Source: Nemophila menziesii (Eukaryota; Streptophyta; Magnoliopsida; Boraginales; Hydrophyllaceae). From it: 64,000 nucleotides of DNA. A model generated the notes under the pieces. It had not been told where the DNA came from. It worked only from the letters and a program-made list of their open reading frames with translations, and made no database searches. Positions 35,384-46,489 of the stretch are shown one piece after another (the stretch's first letter is position 1; every line of letters begins with the position of its first letter). Where the stretch lies: contig JARWIR010000016.1 in assembly GCA_029959085.1 (NCBI GenBank), positions 6,183,441 through 6,247,440 on the forward strand, in the 5' to 3' direction. The position numbers were made by a program, and so were the translations under genes.

Positions 35384-35455
35384 TGCCTCTGCCGGGAGTC
35401 GAACCCGGGTCTATTGCTTGGAAGGCAATTATCCTAATCGTTGGACTACAAACGC
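35384..35455 (-). tRNA. tRNA-Gly(UCC) copy 9, degenerate
   Basis: An acceptor-stem mismatch lies at the third pair, and the last G of the A box is changed to A. Confidence 0.78.
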
Positions 35456-35886
35456 ATTAGTTGTACGATTATGAGATTTCACTTCACTCGTGGGAAGATA
35501 TTAGTACCTTGATAACTTGTAGACGCATCAACTGATGAGTTCAGTGGTTCCTAATATAAAATTATTGACTTTAGAGATATAGTAATATGGAGAAGACAAA
35601 ATTGTCTCACACCGACAGTTGCAGAAACGTCCCTTTCTTTCGTAGAGAAGAGGACAGGTTATTCACATTTTATTTGATGGTTAGAAGTGAATTGAAAGCT
35701 AAGTAATCAGAATTCTAAAGATTTCCGAGGGTAAAATAGAGACGTCTCTTGAGGAGTAGTTGAGTTCTGATGTTTATATATTTTCGTTGTAATATACATA
35801 CTTGTTAATAAAAGATGACGAAATGTTCAATATTTCTCCCTTGGATAATTAACCATTATAATTCAGTTGAGATAAATTATCGATCT

Positions 35887-35958
35887 TGCGTCTGCCGGGA
35901 GTCGAACCGGGGTCTATTGCTTAGAAGGCAATTATCCTAACCGTTGGACTACAAACGC
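35887..35958 (-). tRNA. tRNA copy 10 with anticodon changed to UCU
   Basis: The anticodon loop reads CTTCTAA instead of CTTCCAA, so the anticodon is TCT (reads AGA, Arg) in a Gly tRNA body. There is also one T-stem mismatch. A and B boxes are present. Whether it is transcribed, and what amino acid it would carry, cannot be told from sequence. Confidence 0.85.
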
Positions 35959-36391
35959 ATTTGTTGGACGATTATGGGACCGCACTTCACTAGTGGCAAG
36001 ATTTTAGTACATTAATAACTTGTAGACGCATCAAGTGATCGAGTTCAGTAGTTCCTCATGTAAAGTTATTGAATCTAAAGATCTAGTAATATGGAGAAGA
36101 CAAAAATGTTTCAAAACCCGACAGTTGCAGAAGCGTCCCTTATTTTACAGAAGGGTGATGGGGTTATTCAAATTTTATTTGATGGTTAGAGGCGAATTGA
36201 AAGCTAAGTAATTAAAATTCTAAAGATTCCCGAGGGGAAAATAAAGACGTCTCTTGAGGAATGGTTGATTTCTGATGTGTATATATTTCCGTAATAATAT
36301 ACATACTTGTTAAAAAGAGATGACGAAATGTTCAATATTTCTCACTTGGCTAATTAACCGTTATAATTCAGTTGAGGTAAATTATCGATCT

Positions 36392-36463
36392 TGCGTCTAA
36401 AGGGATTCAAACTCGGGTCTATTGCTTGGAAGGCAATTATCCTAACCGTTGGACTACAAACGC
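36392..36463 (-). pseudogene. tRNA-Gly(UCC) copy 11, pseudogene
   Basis: The 3' acceptor strand and T arm carry six or more changes (CTAAAGGGATTC in place of CTGCCGGGAGTC on the + strand) and no longer pair. The 5' half is intact. Confidence 0.82.
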
Positions 36464-36895
36464 ATTTGTTGTACAATTGTGGGATCACACGTCACTGGTG
36501 GGAAGATTTTAGTACCTTAATAACTTGTAGACGCATAAAGTGATTGAGTTCAGTAATTCCTCACATAAAGTTATTGAATCTAGAGATATAGTAATATGGA
36601 GAAGACAAAAATATTTCAACCCCGACAGTTGCAGAAGCGTCCCTTATTTAACAGAGAGGGGATGGGTTTATTCACATTTTATTTGATGGTAAGAGGCGAA
36701 TTGAAATCTAAGTAATCAGAATTCTAAAGATTCCCGAAGGGAAAATTGAGAGGTCTCGTTAGGAATAGTTGATTTCTAATGTGTATATATTTTCGTTCTA
36801 ATATACATACTTGTTAAAAATAGATGACATAAATATTTAACATTTCGCACTTGACTAATTAAACGTTATATTTCAGTTGAGATAATTATCGATCT

Positions 36896-36967
36896 TGCGT
36901 CTACCGGTAGTCGAACCCGGGTCTAATGATTGGAAGGCAATTATCCTAACCGTTGGACTACAAACGC
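36896..36967 (-). pseudogene. tRNA-Gly(UCC) copy 12, pseudogene
   Basis: The 3' side of the anticodon stem and the acceptor/T junction are altered, so two stems fail to pair. Anticodon TCC kept. Confidence 0.8.
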
Positions 36968-37389
36968 ATTTGTTGGACGATAATGGGATCGCACTTCACT
37001 GGTGGGAAGATTTTAGTACCTCAATAACTTGTAGACGCATCAAGTGGTTGAGTTCATCAGTTTCTCATATATATTTATTGACTCTATAGATATAGTAATA
37101 TGGAGAAGACAAAAATGTTTCAAACCCCGACAGTTGGAAAAACGTCCCTTATTTAAAAGAGAGAGGATGGGTTTATTCATATTTTATTTGATGGTCAGAG
37201 ACGAAGAGTAAGAATTCTAAAGATTCCTGGGCGTAAAATACAGATGTCTCTTGAGGAATGGGTTGATTTCTGTTGTGTATATATTTTCGTCGTAATATAC
37301 ATACTTGTTAATAAGAGATGACGAAATGTTCAATATTTCTTACTTGGCTAATTAACCGTTATAATTTAGGTAAGGTAATTTATCGATCT

Positions 37390-37461
37390 TGCGTCTGCCG
37401 GGAGACGAACCCGGGTCTATTGCTTGGAAGGCAATTATCCTAACCGTTGGACTACAAACGC
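37390..37461 (-). tRNA. tRNA-Gly(UCC) copy 13, B box altered
   Basis: The only change is at the invariant T-loop A58 (to T). It also falls in the B box and should weaken transcription. Confidence 0.82.
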
Positions 37462-37864
37462 ATTTGTTGTACGATTAGGAGATTTCACTTCACTGGTGGC
37501 AAGATTTTAGTACCTTGATAACTTGTAGACGCATCAGGTGATCGAGTTCAGTAGTTCCTCATATAAAGTTATTGAATCTAAAGATATAGTAATATGGAGA
37601 AGACAAAAATGTTTCAAACCCCGACAGTTTCAGAAGCGTCCCTTATTTAACAGAAGGGTGATGGGTTTATTCACATTTTAAGTAATCAGAATTCTAAAGA
37701 TCCACGAGGAGAAAATTGAGATGTCTCTTGAGGAATAGTTGATTTCTGATGTTTATATATTTCTGTTGTAATATACATACTTGTTAAAAAAAATGACGCA
37801 CTGTTCAATATTTCTAACTTGGCTAATTAACCGTTATAATTCAGTTGAGATAAATTATCGATTT

Positions 37865-37936
37865 TGCGTCTGCCGGGAGTCGAACCCAAGTCTATTTCTT
37901 GGAAGGCAATTATCCTAACCGTTGGACTACAAACGC
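37865..37936 (-). pseudogene. tRNA-Gly(UCC) copy 14, degenerate
   Basis: Two T-stem changes and a broken pair in the anticodon stem (C40 to A). Shared with copy 16. Confidence 0.78.
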
Positions 37937-38369
37937 ATTTGTTGGACAACTGTGGGATCACACTTCACTGGTGGGAAGATTTTAGTACCTTAATAACTTG
38001 TAGACGCATCAAGTGATTGAGTTCAGTAATTCCTCATATAAAGTTATTGACTCTAGAGATATAGTAATATGGAGAAGACAAAAATGTTTCAACCCCGACA
38101 GTTGCAAAAGCGTCCCTTATTTAACAGAGAGGGGATGGGTTTATTCACATTTTATTTGATGGTAAGAGGCGAATTGAAGTCTAAGTAATCACAATTCTAA
38201 AGATTCCCGAGGAGAAAATTGAGATGTCTCTTGAGGAATAGTTGATTTCTGATTTTTTTGTATATTTCCGTTGTAATATACATACTTGTTATAAAAAATG
38301 ACGAACTGTTCAATATTTCTCACTTGGCTAATTATCCGTTATAATTCAATCGAGATAAATTATCGATCT

Positions 38370-38441
38370 TGCGTCTGCCGGGAGTCGAACCCGGGTCTAT
38401 TGCTTGGAAGGCAATTATCCTAACCGTTGGACTACAAACGC
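38370..38441 (-). tRNA. tRNA-Gly(UCC) copy 15, consensus
   Basis: Identical to copy 3; second tRNA of the duplicated block. Confidence 0.97.
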
Positions 38442-38844
38442 ATTTGTTGTACAATTAGGAGATTTCACTTCACTGGTGGCAAGATTTTAGTACCTTGATA
38501 ACTTGTAGACGCATCAGGTGATCGAGTTCAGTAGTTCCTCATATAAAGTTATTGAATCTAAAGATATAGTAATATGGAGAAGACAAAAATGTTTCAAACC
38601 CCGACAGTTTCAGAAGCGTCCCTTATTTAACAGAAGGGTGATGGGTTTATTCACATTTTAAGTAATCAGAATTCTAAAGATCCACGAGGAGAAAATTGAG
38701 ATGTCTCTTGAGGAATAGTTGATTTCTGATGTTTATATATTTCTGTTGTAATATACATACTTGTTAAAAAAAATGACGCACTGTTCAATATTTCTAACTT
38801 GGCTAATTAACCGTTATAATTCAGTTGAGATAAATTATCGATTT

Positions 38845-38916
38845 TGCGTCTGCCGGGAGTCGAACCCAAGTCTATTTCTTGGAAGGCAATTATCCTAACC
38901 GTTGGACTACAAACAC
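38845..38916 (-). pseudogene. tRNA-Gly(UCC) copy 16, degenerate
   Basis: Duplicate of copy 14, with a further change at the start of the acceptor stem (GTGTTTG). Confidence 0.78.
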
Positions 38917-39349
38917 ATTTGTTGGACAACTGTGGGATCACACTTCACTGGTGGGAAGATTTTAGTACCTTAATAACTTGTAGACGCATCAAGTGATTGA
39001 GTTCAGTAATTCCTCATATAAAGTTATTGACTCTAGAGATATAGTAATATGGAGAAGACAAAAATGTTTCAACCCCGACAGTTGCAGAAGCGTCCCTTAT
39101 TTAACAGAGAGGGGATGGGTTTATTCACATTTTATTTGATGGTAAGAGGCGAATTGAAGTCTAAGTAATCACAATTCTAAAGATTCCCGAGGAGAAAATT
39201 GAGATGTCTCTTGAGGAATAGTTGATTTCTGATTTTTTTGTATATTTCCGTTGTAATATACATACTTGTTATAAAAAATGACGAACTGTTCAATATTTCT
39301 CACTTGGCTAATTATCCGTTATAATTCAATCGAGATAAATTATCGATCT

Positions 39350-39421
39350 TGCGTCTGCCGGGAGTCGAACCCGGGTCTATTGCTTGGAAGGCAATTATCC
39401 TAACCGTTGGACTACAAACGC
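39350..39421 (-). tRNA. tRNA-Gly(UCC) copy 17, consensus
   Basis: Identical to copy 3; duplicate of copy 15. The plus-strand open frame over it is only its complement. Confidence 0.97.
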
Positions 39422-39855
39422 ATTTGTTAGACGATAATGGGATCGCACTTCACTGGTGGGAAGATTTTAGTACCACAATAACTTGTAGACGCATCAAGTG
39501 GTTGAGTTCATCAGTTTCTTATATATATTTATTGACTCTAGAGATATAGTGATATGGATAAGACAAAAATGTTTGAAACCCCGACAGTTGCAGAAGCGTC
39601 CCTTATTTAAAAGAGAGAGGATGGGTTTATTCACATTTTATTTGATGGTAGGAGGCGAATTGAAAGCTAAGTAATCAGAATTCTAAAGATCCCCGAGGAG
39701 AAAATTGAGATGTCTCTTGAGGAATAGTTGATTTCTGATTTTTTTGTATATTTCCGTTGTAATATACATACTTGTTATAAAAAATGACGAACTGTTCAAT
39801 ATTTCTCACTTGGCTAATTATCCGTTATAATTCAATCGAGATAAATTATCGATCT

Positions 39856-39927
39856 TGCGTCTGCCGGGAGTCAAACCCGGGTCTATTGCTTGGAAGGCAA
39901 TTATCCTAACCGTTGGACTACAAACGC
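39856..39927 (-). tRNA. tRNA-Gly(UCC) copy 18, near-consensus
   Basis: A single change in the T-loop (GGTTTGA), inside the B box. Confidence 0.88.
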
Positions 39928-40361
39928 ATTTGTTGGACGATTATGGGACCGCACTTCACTAGTGGCAAGATTTTAGTACCTTAATAACTTGTAGACGCAT
40001 CAGGTGATCGAGTTCAGTAGTTCCTCATATAAAGTTATTGAATCTAAAGATATAGTAATATCGAGAAGACAAAAATGTTTCAAACCCCGACAGTTGCAGA
40101 AGCGTCCCTTATTTAACAGAAGGGTGATGGGTTTATTCACATTTTATTTGATGGTAAGAGGCGAATTGAAAGCTAAGTAATCAGAATTCTAAAGATCCCC
40201 GAGGAGAAAATTGAGATGTCTCTTGAGGAATAGTTGATTTCTGATGTTTTATATATTTCCGTTGTAATATACAAACTTGTTATAAAAAATGACGAACTGT
40301 TCAATATTTATCACTTGGCTAATTATCCGTTATAATTAACGTTGAGATAAATTATCGATCT

Positions 40362-40433
40362 TGCGTCTGCCGGGAGTCGAACTCGGGTCTATTGCTTGGA
40401 AGGCAATTATCCTAACCGTTGGACTACAAACGC
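40362..40433 (-). tRNA. tRNA-Gly(UCC) copy 19, near-consensus
   Basis: A single change makes one A-C mismatch in the T stem. Confidence 0.86.
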
Positions 40434-40866
40434 ATTTGTTGGACGATTATGGGACCGCACTTCACTAGTGGCAAGATTTTAGTACCTTAATAACTTGTAG
40501 ACGAATCAAGTGATCGAGTTCAGTAGTTCCTCATATAAAGTTATTGAATCTAAAGATATAGTAATATGGAGAATACAAAAATGTTTCAAACCCCGACAGT
40601 TGCAGAAGCGTCCCTTATTTAACAGAAGGGTGATGGGTTTATTCACATTTTATTTGATGATTAGAGGCGAATTGAAAGCTAAATAATCAGAATTCTAAAG
40701 AATCCCGAGGGGGAAATTTAGACGTCTCTTGAGGAATAGTTGATTTCTGATGTGTATATATTTCTGTTATAATATACATACTTGTTAAAAATAGATGACA
40801 TAATTTTTTAACATTTCTCACTTGACTAATTAACCATTATATTTCAGTTGAGATAATTATCGATCT

Positions 40867-40920
40867 TGCGTCTGTCGGGAGTCGAACCCGGGTCCATTGC
40901 TTGGAAGGCAATTATCCTAA
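40867..40920 (-). pseudogene. tRNA-Gly(UCC) copy 20, truncated
   Basis: The 5' 18 bases (5' acceptor strand and start of the D arm) are missing. The sequence jumps at CCTAA from the tRNA into the ATAAAGTTATTGAC spacer block. The A box is lost. Confidence 0.9.
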
Positions 40921-41251
40921 AATAAAGTTATTGACTTTACAGATATAGCAATATGGAGAAGACAAAATTGTTTCACACCGACAGTTGCAGAAGTGTCCCT
41001 TTTTTCACAGAGAAGAGGATAGGTTATTAACATTTTATTTGATGGTTAGAGGCGAATTGAAGGCTAAGTAATCAGAATTCTAAAGATTTCCGAGGGTAAA
41101 ATAGAGACGTCTCTTGAGGAGTAGTTGACTTCTGATGTTTATATATTTTCGTTGTAATATACATACTTGTTAAAAGAAGATGACGAAATGTTCAATATTT
41201 CTCCCTTGAATAATTAACCGTTATAATTCAGTTGAGATAACTTAACGATCT

Positions 41252-41323
41252 TGCGTCTGCCGGGAGTCGAACCCGGGTCTATTGCTTGGAAGGCAATTAT
41301 CATAACCGTTGGACTACAAACGC
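41252..41323 (-). tRNA. tRNA-Gly(UCC) copy 21, D-stem mismatch
   Basis: One change (G22 to T) breaks a D-stem pair; otherwise consensus. Confidence 0.85.
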
Positions 41324-41756
41324 ATTTGTTGGACAATTGTGGGATCACACTTCACTGGTGGGAAGATTTTAGTACCTTAATAACTTGTAGACGAATCAAG
41401 TGATCGAGTTCAGTAGTTCCTCATATAAAGTTATTGAATCTAAAGATATAGTAATATGGAGAAGACAAAAATGTTTCAAACCCCGACAGTTGCAGAAGCG
41501 TCCCTTATTTAACAGAAGGGTGATGGGTTTATTCACATTTTATTTGATGGTTAGAGGCGAATTGAAAGCTAAGTAATCAGAATTCTAAAGAATCCCGAGG
41601 GAGAAATTTAGACGTCTCTTGAGGAATAGTTGATTTCTGATGTGTATATATTTCTGTTATAATATACATACTTGTTAAAAATAGATGACATAATTTTTTA
41701 ACATTTCTCACTTGACTAATTAACCATTATATTTCAGTTGAGATAATTATCGATCT

Positions 41757-41828
41757 TGCGTCTGCCGGGAGTCGAACCCGGGTCTATTGCTTGGAAGGCA
41801 ATTATCCTAACCGTTGGACTACAAACGC
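41757..41828 (-). tRNA. tRNA-Gly(UCC) copy 22, consensus
   Basis: Identical to copy 3. Confidence 0.97.
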
Positions 41829-42258
41829 ATTTGTTGTACAATTATGAGATTTCACTTCAGTGGTGGGAAGATTTTAGTACCTTGATAACTTGTAGACGCA
41901 TCAACTGACGAGTTCGGTGGTTCCTAATATAAAGTTATTGACTTTACATATATAGCAATATGGAGAAGACAAAATTGTTTCACACCGACAGTTGCAGAAG
42001 GGTCCCTTTTTTCACAGAGAAGAGGATAGGTTATTAACATTTTATTTGATGGTTAGAGGCGAATTGAAAGATAAGTAATCAGAATTCTAAAGATTTCCGA
42101 GGGTAAAATAGAGACGTCTCTTGAGGAGTAGTTGACTTCTGATGTTTATATATTTTCGTTGTAATATACATACTTGTTAAAAGAAGATGACGAAATGTTC
42201 AATATTTCTCCCTTGAATAATTAACCGTTATAATTCAGTTGAGATAACTTAACGATCT

Positions 42259-42330
42259 TGCGTCTGCCGGGAGTCGAACCCGGGTCTATTGCTTGGAAGG
42301 CAATTATCCTAACCGTTGGACTACAAACGC
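42259..42330 (-). tRNA. tRNA-Gly(UCC) copy 23, consensus
   Basis: Identical to copy 3. Confidence 0.97.
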
Positions 42331-42760
42331 ATTTGTTGGATGATTATGGGACCGCACTTCACTAGTGGCAAGATTTTAGTACCTTAATAACTTGTAGACG
42401 CATCAAGTGATCGAGTTCAGTAGTTCCACATATAAAGTTATTGAATCTAATGATATAGTAATATGGAGAAGACAAAAATGTTTCAAACCCCGACAGTTGC
42501 AGAAGCGTCCCTTATTTAACAGAAGGGTGATGGGTTTATTCACATTTTATTTGATGGTAAGAGGCGAATTGAAAGCTAAGTAATCAGAATTCTAAAGATC
42601 CACGAGGAGAAAATTGAGATGTCTCTTGAGGAATAGTTGATTTCTGATGTTTATATATTTCTGTTGTAATATAAATACTTGTTAAAAAAATGACGCACTG
42701 TTCAATATTTCTAACTTGACTAATTAACCGTTATATTTCAGTTGAGATAATTATCAATCT

Positions 42761-42832
42761 TGCGTCTGCCGGGAGTCAAACCCGGGTCTATTGCTTGGAA
42801 GGCAATTATCCTAACCGTTGGACTACAAACGC
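42761..42832 (-). tRNA. tRNA-Gly(UCC) copy 24, near-consensus
   Basis: Same single T-loop change as copy 18. Confidence 0.88.
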
Positions 42833-43256
42833 ATTTGTTGGACAATTGTGGGATCACACTTCACTGGTGGGAAGATTTTAGTACCTTAATAACTTGTAGA
42901 CGCATCAAGTGATTGAGTTCAGTAATTCCTCATATATATTTAGAGTAATGATATTTATTGACTCTAGAGATATAGTGATATGGATAAGACAAAAATGTTT
43001 GAAACCCCGACAGTTGCAGAAGCGTCCCTTATTTAAAAGAGAGAGGATGGGTTTATTCACATTTTATTTGATGGTAAGAGGCGAATTGAAAGCTAAGTAA
43101 TCCGAATTCTAAAGATCCCCGAGGAGAAAATTGAGATGTCTCTTGAGGAATAGTTGATTTCTGATGTTTTATATATTATAAAAAATGACAAACTGTTCAA
43201 TATTTCTCACTTGGCTAATTATCCGTTATAATTCAGTCGAGCTAAATTATCGATCT

Positions 43257-43328
43257 TGCGTCTGCCGGGAGTCGAACCCGGGTCTATTGCTTGGAAGGCA
43301 ATTATCCTAACCGTTGGACTACAAACGC
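43257..43328 (-). tRNA. tRNA-Gly(UCC) copy 25, consensus
   Basis: Identical to copy 3. Confidence 0.97.
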
Positions 43329-43761
43329 ATTTGTTGGACGATTATGGGACCGCACTTCACTAGTGGCAAGATTTTAGTACCTTAATAACTTGTAGACGCA
43401 TCAGGTGATCGAGTTCAGTAGTTCCTCATATAAAGTTATTGAATCTAAAGATATAGTAATATGGAGAAGACAAAAATGTTTCAAACCCCGACAGTTGCAG
43501 AAGCGTCCCTTATTTAACAGAAGGGTGATGGGTTTATTCACATTTTATTTGATGGTTAGAGGCGAATTGAAAGCTAAATAATCAGAATTCTAAAGAATCC
43601 CGAGGGGGAAATTTAGACGTCTCTTGAGGAATAGTTGATTTCTGATGTGTATATATTTCTGTTATAATATACATACTTGTTAAAAATAGATGACATAATT
43701 TTTTAACATTTCTCACTTGACTAATTAACCATTATATTTCAGTTGAGATAATTATCGATCT

Positions 43762-43833
43762 TGCATCTGCAGGGAGTCGAACCCGGGTCTATTGCTTGGA
43801 AGGCAATTATCCTAACTGTTGGACTACAAACGC
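43762..43833 (-). tRNA. tRNA-Gly(UCC) copy 26, degenerate
   Basis: One change in the 3' acceptor strand, one at the start of the T stem and one in the D-loop. Anticodon TCC intact. Confidence 0.8.
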
Positions 43834-44263
43834 ATTTGTTGTACGATTATGAGATTTCACTTCAGTGATGGGAAGATTTTAGTACCTTGATAACTTGTAG
43901 ACGCATCAACTAATGAGTTCGGTGGTTCCTAATATAAAGTTATTGACTTTACAGATATAGCAATATGGAGAAGACAAAATTGTTTCACACCGACAGTTGC
44001 AGAAGTGTCCCTTTTTTCAGAGAGAAGAGGATAGGTTATTAACATTTTATTTGATGGTTAGAGGCGAATTGAAAGCTAAGTAATCAGAATTCTAAAGATT
44101 TCCGAGGGTAAAATAGAGACGTCTCTTGAGGAGTAGTTGACTTCTGATGTTTATATATTTTCGTTGTAATATACATACTTGTTAAAAGAAGATGACGAAA
44201 TGTTCAATATTTCTCCCTTGAATAATTAACCGTTATAATTCAGTTGAGATAACTTAACGATCT

Positions 44264-44335
44264 TGCGTCTGCCGGGAGTCGAACCCGGGTCTATTGCTTG
44301 GAAGGCAATTATCCTAACCGTTGGACTACAAACGC
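44264..44335 (-). tRNA. tRNA-Gly(UCC) copy 27, consensus
   Basis: Identical to copy 3. Confidence 0.97.
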
Positions 44336-44622
44336 ATTTGTTGGACAATTGTGGGATCACACTTCACTGGTGGGAAGATTTTAGTACCTTAATAACTTGT
44401 AGACGAATCAAGTGATCGAGTTCAGTAGTTCCTCATATAAAGTTATTGAATCTAAAGAAATAGTAATATGGAGAAGACAAAAATGTTTCAAACCCCGACA
44501 GTTGCAGAAGCGTCCCTTATTTAACAGAAGGGTGATGGGTTTATTCACATTTTATTTGATGGTTAGAGGCGAATTGAAAGCTAAGTAATCAGAATTCTAA
44601 AGAATCCCGAGGGGGAAATTTA

Positions 44623-44884
44623 GGCCCCGTTTGGTTTGTGAAAATAATGGGTATTTTCTGTTTTCATTTTCAATATTTTCAAAAATACTAATGAAAACGT
44701 GTTTGGTTAAAGAAAATGAAAACAGATTTCTGGAAAATAAAATGAAAACAGTGCAATATTAGAGAACGTGAAATCGACGTTTTCCATATTTTCTGAAAAT
44801 ATTGAAACTGAAAACGAAAATTATTTTCTGAAAATGTATTCTGAAAACGAAAACAGAAAATGTTTTCATAAACCAAACAGGGCC
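44623..44884. mobile_element. PIF/Harbinger (Tourist-like) MITE inside the array
   Basis: 262 bp with termini GGCCCCGTTTGGTTTGTGAA and inverted GGCCCTGTTTGGTTTATGAA. The target duplication is TTA (44620-44622 and 44885-44887). The interior is rich in AAAAC/GAAAAT and can fold. The minus open frame 44688-44876 is chance. Confidence 0.88.
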
Positions 44885-45033
44885 TTAGACGTCTCTTGAG
44901 GAATAGTTGATTTCTAATGTGTATATATTTCTGTTATAATATACATACTTGTTAAAAATAGATGACATAATTTTTTAACATTTCTCACTTGACTAATTAA
45001 CCATTAAATTTCAGTTGAGATAATTATCGATCT

Positions 45034-45105
45034 TGCGTCTGCCGGGAGTCGAACCCGGGTCTATTGCTTGGAAGGCAATTATCCTAACCGTTGGACTACA
45101 AACGC
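45034..45105 (-). tRNA. tRNA-Gly(UCC) copy 28, consensus
   Basis: Identical to copy 3. Confidence 0.97.
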
Positions 45106-45497
45106 ATTTGTTGTACGATTATGAGATTTCACTTCAGTGGTGGGAAGATTTTAGTACCTTGATAACTTGTAGACGCATCAACTGATGAGTTCGGTGGTTC
45201 CTAATATAAAGTTATTGACTTTACAGATATAGCAATATGGAGAAGACAAAATTGTTTCACACCGACAGTTGCAGTAGGGTCCCTTTTTTCACAGAGAAGA
45301 GGATAGGTTATTAACATTTTATTTGATGGTTAGAGGCGAATTGAAAGCCAAGTAATCAGAATTCTAAAGATTTCCGAGGGTAAAATAGAGACGTCTCTTG
45401 AGGAGTAGTTGACTTCTGATGTTTATATATTTTCGTTGTAATATACATACTTGTTAAAAGAAGATGACGAAATGTTCAATATTTCTCCCTTGAATCT

Positions 45498-45569
45498 TGC
45501 GTCTGCCGGGAGTCGAACCCGGGTCTATTGCTTGGAAGGCAATTATCCTAACCGTTGGACTACAAACGC
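45498..45569 (-). tRNA. tRNA-Gly(UCC) copy 29, consensus
   Basis: Identical to copy 3, although its downstream spacer has lost about 40 bases (TTGAATAATTAACC... is joined directly to ATCTTGCG). Confidence 0.97.
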
Positions 45570-46001
45570 ATTTGATGGACGATAATGGGATCGCACTTCA
45601 CTGGTGGGAAGATTTTAGTACCTTAATAACTTGTAGACGCATCAAGTGGTTGAGTTCATCAGTTTCTCATATAAAGTTATTGACTCTAGAGATATAGTAA
45701 TATGGAGAAGACAAAAATGTTTCAACTCCGACAGTTGCAAAAGTGTCCCTTATTTAACAGAGAGGGGATGGGTTTATTCACATTTTATTTGATGGTAAGA
45801 GGCGAATTGAAAGCTAAGTAATCAGAATTCTAAAGATTCCCGAGGGGAAAATTGAGACGTCTCTTAAGGAATAGTTGATTTCTGATGTGTATATATTTTT
45901 GTTATAATATACATACTTGTTAAAAAGAGATGACGAAATGTTCAATATTTCTCACTTGGCTAATTAACCGTTATAATTTAGTTGAGATAAATTCTCGATC
46001 T

Positions 46002-46073
46002 TGCGTTTGCCGGGAGTCAAACCCGTGCCTATTGCTTGGAAGGCAATTATCCTAACCGTTGGACTACAAACGC
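46002..46073 (-). tRNA. tRNA-Gly(UCC) copy 30, degenerate
   Basis: The acceptor 3' strand pairs fully, but the T arm has a mismatch and the B box reads GGTTTGA. Last copy of the array. Confidence 0.78.
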
Positions 46074-46489
46074 ATTTCTTGGAAGATTATGGGATCGCAC
46101 ATCACTGGTGGGAAGATTTTAGTACCTTAATAACTTGTAGACGCATCAAGTGATTGAGTTTAGTAGTTCCTCATATAAAGTTATTGACTCTAAAGATATA
46201 GTAATATGGAGAAGACAAAAATGTTTTAAACCCCGACAGTTGTAGAAGCGTCCCTAATTTTACAGAGAGAGGATGGGTTTATTCACATTTTATTTGATGG
46301 TAAGAGGCGAATTGAATGATAAGTAATCAGAATTCTAAAGATCCCCGAGGGGAAATTGAGACGTCTCTTGAGGAATAGTTGATTTCTGATGTGTATATAT
46401 TTTCGTTATAATATACATAATTGTTAAACAGAGATGACGAAATGTCTGAATAGAAATAACACTATTAGAAATTGTCAACTCTTAGGCTA

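Larger units (their letters stand above)
37463..39420. repeat. Recent duplication of a two-unit block
   Basis: About 980 bp (37463-38440) recur at 38443-39420 with only a few differences, for example AAACGC/AAACAC and CAAAAG/CAGAAG. Each block holds one mutated and one consensus tRNA (copies 14-15 and 16-17). Confidence 0.9.
29948..46444 (-). repeat. Tandem array of ~500-bp units each carrying one tRNA-Gly(UCC)
   Basis: Thirty tRNA-like copies on one strand, normally 494-506 bp apart. The spacers are homologous throughout: CTCTAGAGATATAGTAATAT, GACAGTTGCAGAAGCGTCCC, AGAGGCGAATTGAAAGCT and ACTTGTAGACGCATCAAGTG recur in each unit. The consensus tRNA keeps the internal A box (TAGTCCAACGG) and B box (GGTTCGACTCC). 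Each copy is preceded on its own strand by CCAACAAAT or a close variant, which supplies the CAA motif typical of plant tRNA starts. No T-run stands near the 3' end; the first run of five or more T lies about 75 bases downstream. Deviations in spacing come from three MITE insertions, a deletion and small duplications. The array is broken on the right by a copia relic. Confidence 0.97.

Noticed and set aside
36895..37089. Plus-strand frames starting MRLP-VEPGS at 36895, 39349 and 45497, looking like a repeated small protein
   Set aside because: They are the complement of the tRNA genes plus the conserved spacer. The repetition follows the array, not a protein family.
29948..46444. CRISPR-like array because of regular spacing
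   Set aside because: Units are about 500 bp and wholly homologous, with no short repeat plus unique spacer pattern; the recurring 72-base element folds as tRNA.
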